A DNA stretch of 64,000 nt from Arthrobacter nitroguajacolicus_D. GTDB taxonomy: Bacteria > Actinomycetota > Actinomycetes > Actinomycetales > Micrococcaceae. Location of the stretch: the NCBI RefSeq assembly GCF_031455195.1, contig NZ_JAVDSH010000004.1, forward strand, positions 1 to 64,000, in the 5' to 3' direction. A program made the translations under genes and the position numbers. The notes under the pieces were generated by a model that saw only the letters and a program-made list of their open reading frames with translations, had not been told where the DNA came from and made no database searches. This document shows, piece by piece, positions 42,261 through 49,693 of this stretch (the first letter of the stretch is position 1; every line of letters begins with the position of its first letter).

Positions 42261-43094
42261 ATGCATGCCGGACGGGGACTCACAAGTACCATGACGATCG
42301 CCGCTGCCTGCGTGGCGTTGGGTCTGTGGCTGGCTGGCTGCACGACGGTTCCCGACACCCACCCACAGCGAAGTACCGCGCCGCTGCCCACGGTCTCCGT
42401 GACACCTCCCGCCAAACTGGCCAGCCCTTCCCCGTCTGCTTCGGCTTGGGGTTCCCTTGCCTCGCCTGCCCCTTCGGTTACGTCGGTTCCCGGCACCCCT
42501 TCCGTTGCCGTCCCCGCCGCACCGCCCACCCTGGCCACCGACACTCCCCCATCACCCGCTACCCCTGCCAGCAGTCCCGTGCCTGTCCCAACCGGGCCAG
42601 GTTCCGCCGTCGAGCCTTCCGCTGGCCCGGCAACCTCGCCGTCTACCACGCTCCCCACAAACCGCGCCGCTCTTGTCCCGGACGTCGCCGACACTTTGGG
42701 ACCTGCGGTCTACTACGTGGCAATCGACGACGGCGGCTCCCGCGGCGTACGGTTCGGCTGCAACGACAGCCTGGTTCCGGTCCGCGGAGTAACCATCCCC
42801 GGCGACCCACTGTCCGTGGCGCTGGGACGGCTGCTGGAAGGTGGCATGCCAGTGGACGGTGACGCAGCCCTTTACGATGCACTCGCAGGCTCATCGCTGC
42901 GTTATCTGTCCGGCTACATGAGTGGCTCAACCGTCGTGGTGAACCTCAGCGGATCCCTGCGGCCCGGAGGTGTCTGCGACATTCCCCGCATCCAAGCACA
43001 GCTGACGCACACCGCAGTCGCGGCCAGCGGGGCTTCGCGGGCTGAGATCTACGTGAACGGCAAGACACTCACCGAGGCGCTGAGCGTACGGTAG
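42261..43094 (+). CDS. GerMN-domain lipoprotein
   Basis: A 277-residue lipoprotein. The signal ends in a lipobox (ALGLWLAGC). A long Ser/Pro/Ala/Thr linker (to about res 145) follows. The C-terminal GerMN domain shows LGPAVYYVAIDDGG, SVALGRLLEGGMPVDGDAAL, TVVVNLSGSLRPGG and AEIYVNGKTLTEAL. GerMN domains occur in spore-germination proteins and in actinobacterial LpqB-type lipoproteins. Start ATG 42261 with AGGAG a little distant upstream was preferred over the frame start 42168, because it opens the signal peptide. Confidence 0.83.
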   Translation: MHAGRGLTSTMTIAAACVALGLWLAGCTTVPDTHPQRSTAPLPTVSVTPPAKLASPSPSASAWGSLASPAPSVTSVPGTPSVAVPAAPPTLATDTPPSPATPASSPVPVPTGPGSAVEPSAGPATSPSTTLPTNRAALVPDVADTLGPAVYYVAIDDGGSRGVRFGCNDSLVPVRGVTIPGDPLSVALGRLLEGGMPVDGDAALYDALAGSSLRYLSGYMSGSTVVVNLSGSLRPGGVCDIPRIQAQLTHTAVAASGASRAEIYVNGKTLTEALSVR

Positions 43095-43117
43095 GCTGCT
43101 TTCTTCTCCGTTTCTCG

Positions 43118-43198
43118 CCCGCTTATCCGTTGCTGCCCGGCGACGGATTCGCGGGGCAGCGACGGATTCGCTGCCCCGCGACGGGTTCGCCGGGCAGC
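43118..43198. repeat. mosaic of nested palindromes (element C)
   Basis: Three copies of CGACGGATTCG/CGACGGGTTCG with alternating flanks lie between the convergent GerMN and membrane-protein genes. Perfect outer arms GCTGCCCGGCGA (43132-43143) and TCGCCGGGCAGC (43187-43198) enclose an inner stem GGGGCAGCGA / TCGCTGCCCC. The left part GCCCGCTTATCCGTTGCTGCC resembles copies A and B. Confidence 0.7.
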
Positions 43199-43738
43199 CT
43201 AGGCCGTGGCGATAGCCAACACCCGGCGGAGTGCCCACGCCACCCGCAAAAGGGCGAGGACCGAGGCGAATGCCAGCACGAACACCACGGCCTCCGGGAT
43301 CCACAGACCGGTGGGCCTATCACCCTCGAGGACAACGGTGACCAGCGCAGCAACCACCAACAGGCCAAGTCCAGGAATGGCGAAAAGGAACACCTCGCCA
43401 ATCTGGCGACGATGAATGGGTGAGAGTCTTTCCAGCGGCAGTTCCCTTTGCCCCGGGGCAGACTTCTTACCAAGCACGTTAATCAGCATGGAAACACTGG
43501 TCAGGGTCAGGCCGGCCGTCGCCCCCGCCAAGGTTGCCAGGGTTTGGAACAGCGCCCGGCGCGCGCCGGCGTCGACGTTTTCCAGCATCAGCGGGTGCGC
43601 CGCGATCAGGGCTACCCCCAGCCACAGCAACACCGCCGCGTCCGCCCAGAGATAGTCAGCCGTGGGATGCAGCAGAAACCACCGCCAGGCGGTCCGACGG
43701 GGGCCCGCGGACTCCACATCAACCCCGTACAAGCTCAT
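43199..43738 (-). CDS. four-TM membrane protein, unknown (pairs with 43719-44765)
   Basis: A 179-residue protein with four predicted membrane segments: about res 33-50, 63-90, 113-137 and 148-170. The loop between TM2 and TM3 is charged (GKKSAPGQRELPLERLSPIH). It starts at ATG 43738, 20 bp inside the end of the preceding gene; GTG 43747 is an alternative. No family recognised. Together with its partner it resembles a soluble-sensor/membrane-effector pair. Confidence 0.68.
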   Translation of the reverse strand: MSLYGVDVESAGPRRTAWRWFLLHPTADYLWADAAVLLWLGVALIAAHPLMLENVDAGARRALFQTLATLAGATAGLTLTSVSMLINVLGKKSAPGQRELPLERLSPIHRRQIGEVFLFAIPGLGLLVVAALVTVVLEGDRPTGLWIPEAVVFVLAFASVLALLRVAWALRRVLAIATA

Positions 43739-44765
43739 GGCCGGCACCGCCCGCTTCTTCTTCAACGTCGGCGACTTCAACGTCCGCGGCGGCGTCGACG
43801 AGGGCAGCGTGCATCGCGGCCATTCCTCCGCTGACAAGGTCAGGCACAAGCCCCGCGTCCGCCGTGCCCTTGAGGTCCGGCAACGTCCTTGCGAAAAACG
43901 CCTCATTGTCCCGTGCCTGCTTGTTGAGGATGGCGATGGCTTCCGCCACCGACTTTTGGGGATCGTTGAATACATCCGGGTCCACCTCGATATGCGAGAT
44001 GAACCGTTCCTTCAGGAGGTCCACCACCTCCCGGTCTCCGGTTAAGGAATCCTTCCCCTCGGCCACCACGTAATCGAAGTGCTCCACTGAACCGGCCCTA
44101 CGGAAGAGGTCGATCAGTTGCTGGATACGGTCGCGGATCCGCTGCTTATCCTCAGCCCTGCCAGACCTGCCGACGCTCAGGGAAATCCGGAACGTCCCCT
44201 CGTTCACGAGGCGCGAGGCACTGTCCAGCACATCAGCCCATTCACCTTCCATGAGCTTCCCGGACAATCGCTCAGCGGGCAGCGCGAACTCGAACCGGCT
44301 CACCTCGAGCCGGCCAAGGATTTCCTCGATGTCCTCCCTGACCACCGGTACCAGGTTGGGTTCCAGTCCAAGCATGCCCTCGAGGTACTCCGCCATCCGG
44401 GACGCCCTTGGACCGTTGCCACTGGTAAGGACAGCGATGACGTTCCTTTTCAGGAAAGCGAAATACGTCGTCTCCAAAAGGTGGTCGCCGGGCGCCAAAG
44501 GAAGTGGTTTGCGGCGTCCAAGAACGTCACCCACACTTGGCAGGTTGGTGTCGCGTACCCGGTCCAGGAGAAGGACAGGATGGGGCGCCAAGGACGCCGC
44601 CTGCGCAAGCAATACCGTGCCGTCCACGCTGGTGAAGTGCCTGTCCGTCCCGACGTCCTGGGCATTCTTCAAGACCTCGGCAACACGCCGGGCAGGAAAC
44701 GGTCGGCTGAGCTCGTCACCATTCAGCTGCTCGATCCGCCAGAACTGCACGCTGCGTCGCGCCAT
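43719..44765 (-). CDS. soluble protein of unknown function, possible DUF6731-like
   Basis: A 348-residue protein, starting at ATG 44765 with GGGGAGGG upstream. The N-terminal domain (VQFWRIEQLNGDEL, PVLLLDRVRDTNLPSVGD, then LAPGDHLLETTYFAFLKRNV) resembles phage-associated DUF6731 proteins in pattern. The C-terminal half is helical and ends in an acidic tail (VEVADVEEEAGGAG). No signal peptide, membrane segment or enzymatic motif is seen. The membrane partner gene overlaps its end by 20 bp. Function unknown. Family likeness is by memory, not checked. Confidence 0.6.
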   Translation of the reverse strand: MARRSVQFWRIEQLNGDELSRPFPARRVAEVLKNAQDVGTDRHFTSVDGTVLLAQAASLAPHPVLLLDRVRDTNLPSVGDVLGRRKPLPLAPGDHLLETTYFAFLKRNVIAVLTSGNGPRASRMAEYLEGMLGLEPNLVPVVREDIEEILGRLEVSRFEFALPAERLSGKLMEGEWADVLDSASRLVNEGTFRISLSVGRSGRAEDKQRIRDRIQQLIDLFRRAGSVEHFDYVVAEGKDSLTGDREVVDLLKERFISHIEVDPDVFNDPQKSVAEAIAILNKQARDNEAFFARTLPDLKGTADAGLVPDLVSGGMAAMHAALVDAAADVEVADVEEEAGGAGHELVRG

Positions 44766-44861
44766 GGACCCTCCCCTCGTCTTCCACGGAACCAAAGCTA
44801 CCGGCGAGGCCCGACATTAAAGCCAGGGGCCGCCGTCGTGCCTCAACAGCTTTTGCCGGGC

Positions 44862-45710
44862 CTAGAGGCTGTACTTGGGTCCCTCCGCGAACAACGCGTC
44901 CATTTGGTCGTGGCTGCGCGTCCCGGCCAGGCCGGCCCAATTCCCGTCCCCCAAAATCTCCGTGGCAACCCTGGCCACCTTGGCGTACGCGGCTTTGGCG
45001 GTGTTGCCGCCGATACTGACGCGGCGGACGCCGGCGTCGTGCAATTCCAAAGGCGACGGCGCCCCGACCCCCGCCAGCGCGTTGAGCGGTGCCGGAATGC
45101 GGCTGGACAGCTGGTGCAGGACATGCAAATCCACGACGCCGGGCACGAAGATTCCGTCCGCCCCCGCTGTCAGGTAGGCATCGGCACGGCGCAGGGTTTC
45201 TTCGTGAGCAGCATCATTGAACTGTCCCGACAGGTAGGTGTCGGTGCGGGCATTGATGAACAAGGGGATGGCGCGGTCGTCTGCCGTTGCGCGGATCAAG
45301 GCGATGCGTCGGGACTGTTCGTTGATGTCCGTGAGCGGCTCGGCACCAGAGTCTTCAATGTTGATGCCCACAGCCCCTGCATCCAAAACGGCGTGGACCG
45401 TTGCCCGGAGCTCGTCATCCGTACGTCCATAGCCTGTCTCTATATCCGCCGTCACGGGCAGCGTGGTGGCGGCAACCACGCGGCCAAGGGCTGCCATCGC
45501 GAGCCCCCACGGCACGTGGTCGCCGTCCCGATACCCCAGGCTCCAGGAGACCGCCGAGCTCGACGTGGCGATGGCCGCAGCACCGGCTTCCTGGACAACC
45601 CGGGCGGAAGCCGCGTCCCACACGTTGACCAACACCAAGGGCGCAGGCCCGGCGTCGTGGAGCTTATGGAAGTGTTCGGCTTTGGTCACGGATCCCCGGT
45701 GTGCTGTCAT
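44862..45710 (-). CDS. isocitrate lyase/PEP mutase superfamily protein
   Basis: A 282-residue protein with the (beta/alpha)8 PEP-mutase fold: VNVWDAASARVVQEAGAAAI, TADIETGYGRTDDEL, the phosphonate-site VGINIEDSG and INARTDTYLSG. The catalytic motif of isocitrate lyase (KKCGH) is absent, so it is a PEP mutase/oxaloacetate decarboxylase-like member. ATG 45710 is preferred over the upstream frame. It is divergent from the aminotransferase gene, 110 bp away. Substrate unknown. Confidence 0.87.
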   Translation of the reverse strand: MTAHRGSVTKAEHFHKLHDAGPAPLVLVNVWDAASARVVQEAGAAAIATSSSAVSWSLGYRDGDHVPWGLAMAALGRVVAATTLPVTADIETGYGRTDDELRATVHAVLDAGAVGINIEDSGAEPLTDINEQSRRIALIRATADDRAIPLFINARTDTYLSGQFNDAAHEETLRRADAYLTAGADGIFVPGVVDLHVLHQLSSRIPAPLNALAGVGAPSPLELHDAGVRRVSIGGNTAKAAYAKVARVATEILGDGNWAGLAGTRSHDQMDALFAEGPKYSL

Positions 45711-45781
45711 AGCTACATTCCAGCCCCTCCCGCCCGCGGCGTAAAGCACGGTCGAGGAAATTGAGAATGGATGAAAACATA

Positions 45782-45800
45782 TGTTGCCTAATTAGCAACA
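45782..45800. promoter_or_regulatory. inverted repeat upstream of the aminotransferase
   Basis: TGTTGC (45782-45787) and GCAACA (45795-45800) flank CTAATTA, giving a near-palindrome with one extra base. It lies 20 bp upstream of the chosen aminotransferase start and within the divergent promoter region. Confidence 0.55.
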
Positions 45801-45820
45801 CCGAGGAGTATCCTTTCACT

Positions 45821-47128
45821 GTGACCCACGAAACATTGGATGCCGGCGCAACGCTGCCCGCTGAAGCCATCGACGCCATTGAGCGGGCCGCCACGGCCGC
45901 CCACCCGCACGAGGAACTGTTCTCCGCGCGGGCCGCCAACATCAAGCAGTCCGCTGTCCGGGATGTCTTCGATATCTCGATGCAGCCTGGCCTTGTCTCC
46001 CTGGCCGGGGGCAACCCCTACCTGCAGTCGCTGCCCCTGGAGCAGCTTGGACAGACCGCAGCCCGCATCATCGCGGAAGAGGGCATGACCGCCCTCCAGT
46101 ACGGCGGCGGCCAAGGCACCGAGGAACTCCGGGCGCAGATCTGCGACATCATGGCCGCCGAAGGCATCACCGACGCCCGGCCCGAAAACGTCGTCATCAC
46201 CGCCGGATCGCAGTCCGCGCAGGATGTCGCCACCAAGGTCTTCTGCAACCCCGGCGACGTGGTCCTGGTCGAGAACCCCACCTATGTGGGCGCGCTGAAC
46301 ACGTTCGAGGCCTACCAAGTCCAAGTGGAACCGATTGAAATGGACGACGACGGCCTGGTACCGGAGCTTCTCGAGGCCAGGATCGCGGCGCTCCAGGCAG
46401 AAGGCAAGAACATCAAGTTCCTCTACACGATCCCCAACTTCAACAATCCCTCCGGGATCACCCTTGCCCAGGAACGCCGGCAACGGATCGTCGACATATG
46501 CCGCGAAGCGAATATTATTGTCCTCGAAGACAACCCCTACGGGCTTCTGCGGTTCGACGGCCACCCGATCGCGCCGATGCGTGCAGCAAACCCGGACGAC
46601 GTCATCTATTTGGGCTCGTTCTCCAAGATCTTCGCCCCCGGACTGCGTATCGGCTGGGCGCTGGTACCCGCGCACCTCCAGCGCCGCTTCTACCTTGCTT
46701 CCGAGGCCGTGACGCTGTGCCCACCCCCGCTGAACCAGATGCTCGTTTCGGCCTACCTCCGCGAATACGACTGGAAAGGCCAGATCGACACGTATAGGGC
46801 TCTGTACGCTGAGCGGTGCGAGGCCCTGCTTTCGGCACTGGACACGTACATGCCCGCAGGCCTCTCATGGACCCGGCCGGACGGCGGGTTCTTCGTCTGG
46901 GTCACCCTGCCGGAAGGGGTAGACACCTATCCACTGCTGGGTAAAGCGATCGACGCCGGCGTCGTCTTCATCCCCGGCGCAGCCTTCTCACCCGCCGACG
47001 GACCATCGAACAAGCTGCGGCTCGCCTTCAGCGCAGTACCCCCGGATACGATAGCCGAAGGCGTCCGCCGCCTGGCACCTGTCCTGGCAGAAGCCATCGA
47101 AGCCACCACTGAAGGAGCAGCACAATGA
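45821..47128 (+). CDS. PLP-dependent aminotransferase (fold type I, 2-aminoadipate/aromatic type)
   Basis: A 435-residue aminotransferase. It shows PGLVSLAGGNPYLQSLPLEQ, the VENPTYVGALNTF loop, PNFNNPSGITL (binding PLP phosphate and substrate), VLEDNPYGLLRFDG and the Schiff-base lysine in GSFSKIFAPGLRIGW. There is no GntR domain, so it is not MocR. The GTG 45821 start (VTHETLD) follows GAGGAG. An in-frame ATG at 45767 is possible but would put the operator inside the gene. It overlaps the universal-stress gene by four bases. Confidence 0.87.
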   Translation: MTHETLDAGATLPAEAIDAIERAATAAHPHEELFSARAANIKQSAVRDVFDISMQPGLVSLAGGNPYLQSLPLEQLGQTAARIIAEEGMTALQYGGGQGTEELRAQICDIMAAEGITDARPENVVITAGSQSAQDVATKVFCNPGDVVLVENPTYVGALNTFEAYQVQVEPIEMDDDGLVPELLEARIAALQAEGKNIKFLYTIPNFNNPSGITLAQERRQRIVDICREANIIVLEDNPYGLLRFDGHPIAPMRAANPDDVIYLGSFSKIFAPGLRIGWALVPAHLQRRFYLASEAVTLCPPPLNQMLVSAYLREYDWKGQIDTYRALYAERCEALLSALDTYMPAGLSWTRPDGGFFVWVTLPEGVDTYPLLGKAIDAGVVFIPGAAFSPADGPSNKLRLAFSAVPPDTIAEGVRRLAPVLAEAIEATTEGAAQ

Positions 47129-47553
47129 CCGGAGTTGTGATTGTAGGAGTAGACGGCAGCGAAACGGCAATGAGGGCGGCAAAGGCAGCCCAACAATTGG
47201 CCATCGGCTTGGGTGCGAGCCTGCGCGTCGTGAGTGCCTTCGACAGCAACCGGACAGAAGTCGTGGAGATCGGCACCGACAAGTGGATTGTCTCCGACGC
47301 CGCCGAAGCTGAAGCTGTAGCCCGCGACGTGGCAGACCGGCTCAAGGACGAACGCCTTGAGGTGACCTACTCGGCGGCCCGGGGCAAGCCGGGAGAAGCG
47401 CTGGTCAAGGAAGCCGAGATGCAGGACGCCCGGCTGATCGTCGTGGGGAACCGCCGCATGCAGGGCCTGGGCCGGGTGCTGGGGAGCGTCGCCAACACCG
47501 TTGCCCACACAGCACCCTGCGATGTCTACATAGCCAAGACCGACCAGCCGTAA
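47125..47553 (+). CDS. universal stress protein (UspA type)
   Basis: A 142-residue protein. The strand/helix VVIVGVDGSETAMRAAKAAQ and the C-terminal nucleotide loop VVGNRRMQGLGRVLGSVANT (G-2x-G-x-GS/T) are characteristic of ATP-binding Usp proteins. It is coupled to the aminotransferase by an ATGA overlap. A terminator follows. Confidence 0.92.
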   Translation: MTGVVIVGVDGSETAMRAAKAAQQLAIGLGASLRVVSAFDSNRTEVVEIGTDKWIVSDAAEAEAVARDVADRLKDERLEVTYSAARGKPGEALVKEAEMQDARLIVVGNRRMQGLGRVLGSVANTVAHTAPCDVYIAKTDQP

Positions 47554-47569
47554 GCGAGCTGAATCACGC

Positions 47570-47595
47570 CGCCGGGTGGGGAGCCTCACCCGGCG
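47570..47595 (+). terminator. terminator after the universal stress gene
   Basis: CGCCGGGTG (47570-47578) and CACCCGGCG (47587-47595) form a perfect 9-bp stem, followed by TTTGGCGTCTTTT. Confidence 0.75.
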
Positions 47596-47635
47596 TTTGG
47601 CGTCTTTTAGCACTGCCTGCTGACTGAACCGTTAT

Positions 47636-47684
47636 AAAATCGAGATGACCCCAATGGCGCGTGCCACCTTCACTTCTCGATTTT
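47636..47684. repeat. inverted repeat in the leader of the 47697 gene
   Basis: AAAATCGAGA (47636-47645) and TCTCGATTTT (47675-47684) are perfect complements 29 bases apart. TATAAA at 47634 overlaps its left arm and may be a -10 element, so the repeat would be an operator or a 5'-leader hairpin. Confidence 0.5.
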
Positions 47685-47696
47685 CAGGGGATTTTC

Positions 47697-48035
47697 TTGC
47701 TTACCTTGCAGCCGCGCCAACGCGTGGGACATGACATCCTGCTTGCCCGCCACGGCAACAACATCAGCACCATGCGCTTCGACCGCGCCAACGACCGCAT
47801 CATTGCCATGCTGGACGACGGCTCTTGGGACAGCGCGCCCAACGTGATCTCCCCCAGCCTCGAGATGCCCGAGACCATCCGCAGCGTTTTCCGCAAGGAC
47901 TGGCGTTTCCTGTCCGTAGCATGCGTCGCCATGGTCACTGTGGCCGCAGTTGCAATGGGTATCAGCGTGGAAATGGCGAACCACATGTCCACCACGGAAC
48001 TCCAGGCCCTGTTGGTCAACTACCCGGCCTTCTAG
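47697..48035 (+). CDS. small membrane protein, unknown
   Basis: A 112-residue protein read from TTG 47697 with AGGGGA upstream; an alternative GTG at 47661 exists. The N-terminal soluble part (VGHDILLARHGNNISTMRFD) is followed by one membrane helix (FLSVACVAMVTVAAVAMGIS, about res 74-93). No family recognised. The stop overlaps the end of the convergent APC permease by three bases (CTAG). Confidence 0.5.
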   Translation: MLTLQPRQRVGHDILLARHGNNISTMRFDRANDRIIAMLDDGSWDSAPNVISPSLEMPETIRSVFRKDWRFLSVACVAMVTVAAVAMGISVEMANHMSTTELQALLVNYPAF

Positions 48036-49471
48036 GGGATCCGGGCGCCGTCGGCCGACTCCGACGGCGCATTGGCGCCAGTGACGTCGTCGTCGTGAGC
48101 GGCGTCGTCGTCGTGAGCGGCGTCGTCGAAGTCCAGGGCCAGCAGATTCCCGCCCCTCCCGCGGCGCAGCACCAGGATCACCACTCCCACGGCAAGCCAG
48201 GCGGCCCCCAACAGGTACGTGAACCAGGCGAGTGACGTCCACAGCCAGGCAATAAAGGCGAACCCCAGCAGCGGCAACAACAAATTCCGCAAGGTTCCCA
48301 CCCACCCCCGCTTCCGCAGGTCAAAGAACAGCACCTTGATGGTCGCCAGGTTCACCACCGCGAAAGCAATCAGTGCTCCGAAGTTGATCATGAAGACGGC
48401 TTGCTCCAAGGTGATGAGCAGGGCAACCAGCGATACCGCCGAGACCAGCAAAGCAGCAACATACGGAGTGCGGAAACGCGGCTGGAGCCTGGCCAGGACG
48501 GAGGGAAGGATCCGGTCCCTTCCCATGGCATAGATGACACGGCTGACGCTCATTTGGGCCGCCGTTCCGCACAGGACCAGGCCGCCGAGATTCACCACCA
48601 CGAACACCACCATCAGCACATCTCCGCCGGCTGCCTGCATGAGCTCCGTTCCCGCGGCGTCCAGGTTTTGAATCGTCCGCCACTCCGGTGCGACCAAGCT
48701 CCCGGCTACGGAAAACAGGGTGTAGCCCAGGCCGGCGAAGAGCGTGGAGAGGATAATTCCCCGCGGGATGTCCCTCTTGGGGTTCCGGGCTTCCTCAGAC
48801 AAAGTGGAAACCCCATCGAAGCCGAGAAAGGCAAAAGCCACAACTGCGCCCGCGGCCATGACCGGCGCTATCCCGCCGTCGCCAAGAGAAAGAGGACGGA
48901 CCACGTTTTCCAGCGAAAGGCTCGGCGCGTTCAGGATCGCCAGGACAACGAAGACCAGGATTACCGCAACGGATGCGGACACCACGACGAAGTTCATCTT
49001 CTTGATCCAAGCCACCCCGATCACGCTGAAGAGGCCTACCGCCAGCAGGCACAGCAGGACGGCAAGCTGAGGCGGGATGCCGGGCAGCAGGCTGTTGAGG
49101 TAGAGGCCGAAGAGCAGGAAATTAACCATCGGCAGGAACAGGTAATCCAGCATCATTGCCCAGCCCACCAGGAAACCCACTGGTTGGCCAAATGCCCTCG
49201 AAGCGTACGCGTATGCCCCTCCGGTGACGGGGACATGGCGGGCCATCTGGCCATAACTGTGAGCCGTAAACAACATGGCTATCAGTGCCGCCAGGTACGC
49301 TGCGGGCAGGTGCCCATCGCTGATTTCCGTTCCGGCCCCGTAAACCGCCACGACCGACAGTATCCCCATGGAGGTCAGGCCAAAGGCGACCAATGATGGC
49401 AGTCCCAGGACACGCTTGAGCGTTGGACCCCCGGAGGGCTTTCCCGCTGCGGGTTTGGGCTTGGTGTTCAT
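48032..49471 (-). CDS. APC-family amino acid/polyamine permease
   Basis: A 479-residue, 12-TM transporter. Visible are LPSLVAFGLTSMGILSVVAVYG, the conserved VPVTGGAYAYASRAFGQPVGF, AFAFLGFDGVSTLSEEARNP (APC consensus), and a short cytoplasmic C terminus with two tandem AHDDDA repeats. ATG 49471 with AAGGAG was chosen over the frame start. It is divergent from the amidohydrolase gene, with two candidate operators between them. The pair suggests uptake and deamination of the same compound, unidentified. Confidence 0.9.
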   Translation of the reverse strand: MNTKPKPAAGKPSGGPTLKRVLGLPSLVAFGLTSMGILSVVAVYGAGTEISDGHLPAAYLAALIAMLFTAHSYGQMARHVPVTGGAYAYASRAFGQPVGFLVGWAMMLDYLFLPMVNFLLFGLYLNSLLPGIPPQLAVLLCLLAVGLFSVIGVAWIKKMNFVVVSASVAVILVFVVLAILNAPSLSLENVVRPLSLGDGGIAPVMAAGAVVAFAFLGFDGVSTLSEEARNPKRDIPRGIILSTLFAGLGYTLFSVAGSLVAPEWRTIQNLDAAGTELMQAAGGDVLMVVFVVVNLGGLVLCGTAAQMSVSRVIYAMGRDRILPSVLARLQPRFRTPYVAALLVSAVSLVALLITLEQAVFMINFGALIAFAVVNLATIKVLFFDLRKRGWVGTLRNLLLPLLGFAFIAWLWTSLAWFTYLLGAAWLAVGVVILVLRRGRGGNLLALDFDDAAHDDDAAHDDDVTGANAPSESADGARIP

Positions 49472-49503
49472 GGCGTTCTCCTTGATGCGATCCGCGTCAC
49501 ATA

Positions 49504-49520
49504 AATGAATGTTGTTCATT
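49504..49520. promoter_or_regulatory. inverted repeat near the APC permease start
   Basis: AATGAA (49504-49509) and TTCATT (49515-49520) around TGTTG. It lies 33 bp upstream of the permease ATG (leftward), consistent with an operator. Confidence 0.45.
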
Positions 49521-49659
49521 AGAGTAGGGCGTCGAGGTTCGTCTTGCATAGGTTTGGTATCCCAAATTCTGTGAACTACCTTTCGCAGGGAGCATCCAGA
49601 TATAGTTTGGCGGCTTTTAGGCCGCTCCTAACGGTCGCCGCCTCCGATTGCGCCTATTC

Positions 49660-49667
49660 GGTATACC
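49660..49667. promoter_or_regulatory. GntR-type operator candidate GGTATACC
   Basis: A perfect 8-bp palindrome within TCGGTATACCA, resembling FadR-subfamily sites (T-GGT-N3-ACC-A style). It is 26 bp before the amidohydrolase ATG. No GntR gene is nearby. Confidence 0.4.
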
Positions 49668-49693
49668 ATAATGAATCCAGCGATAGGAGTCCC

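Noticed and set aside
44118..45764. 548-codon open frame on the + strand
   Set aside because: Spans the antisense of two minus-strand genes and their gap; His/Arg/Gly-rich composition typical of a high-GC shadow frame.
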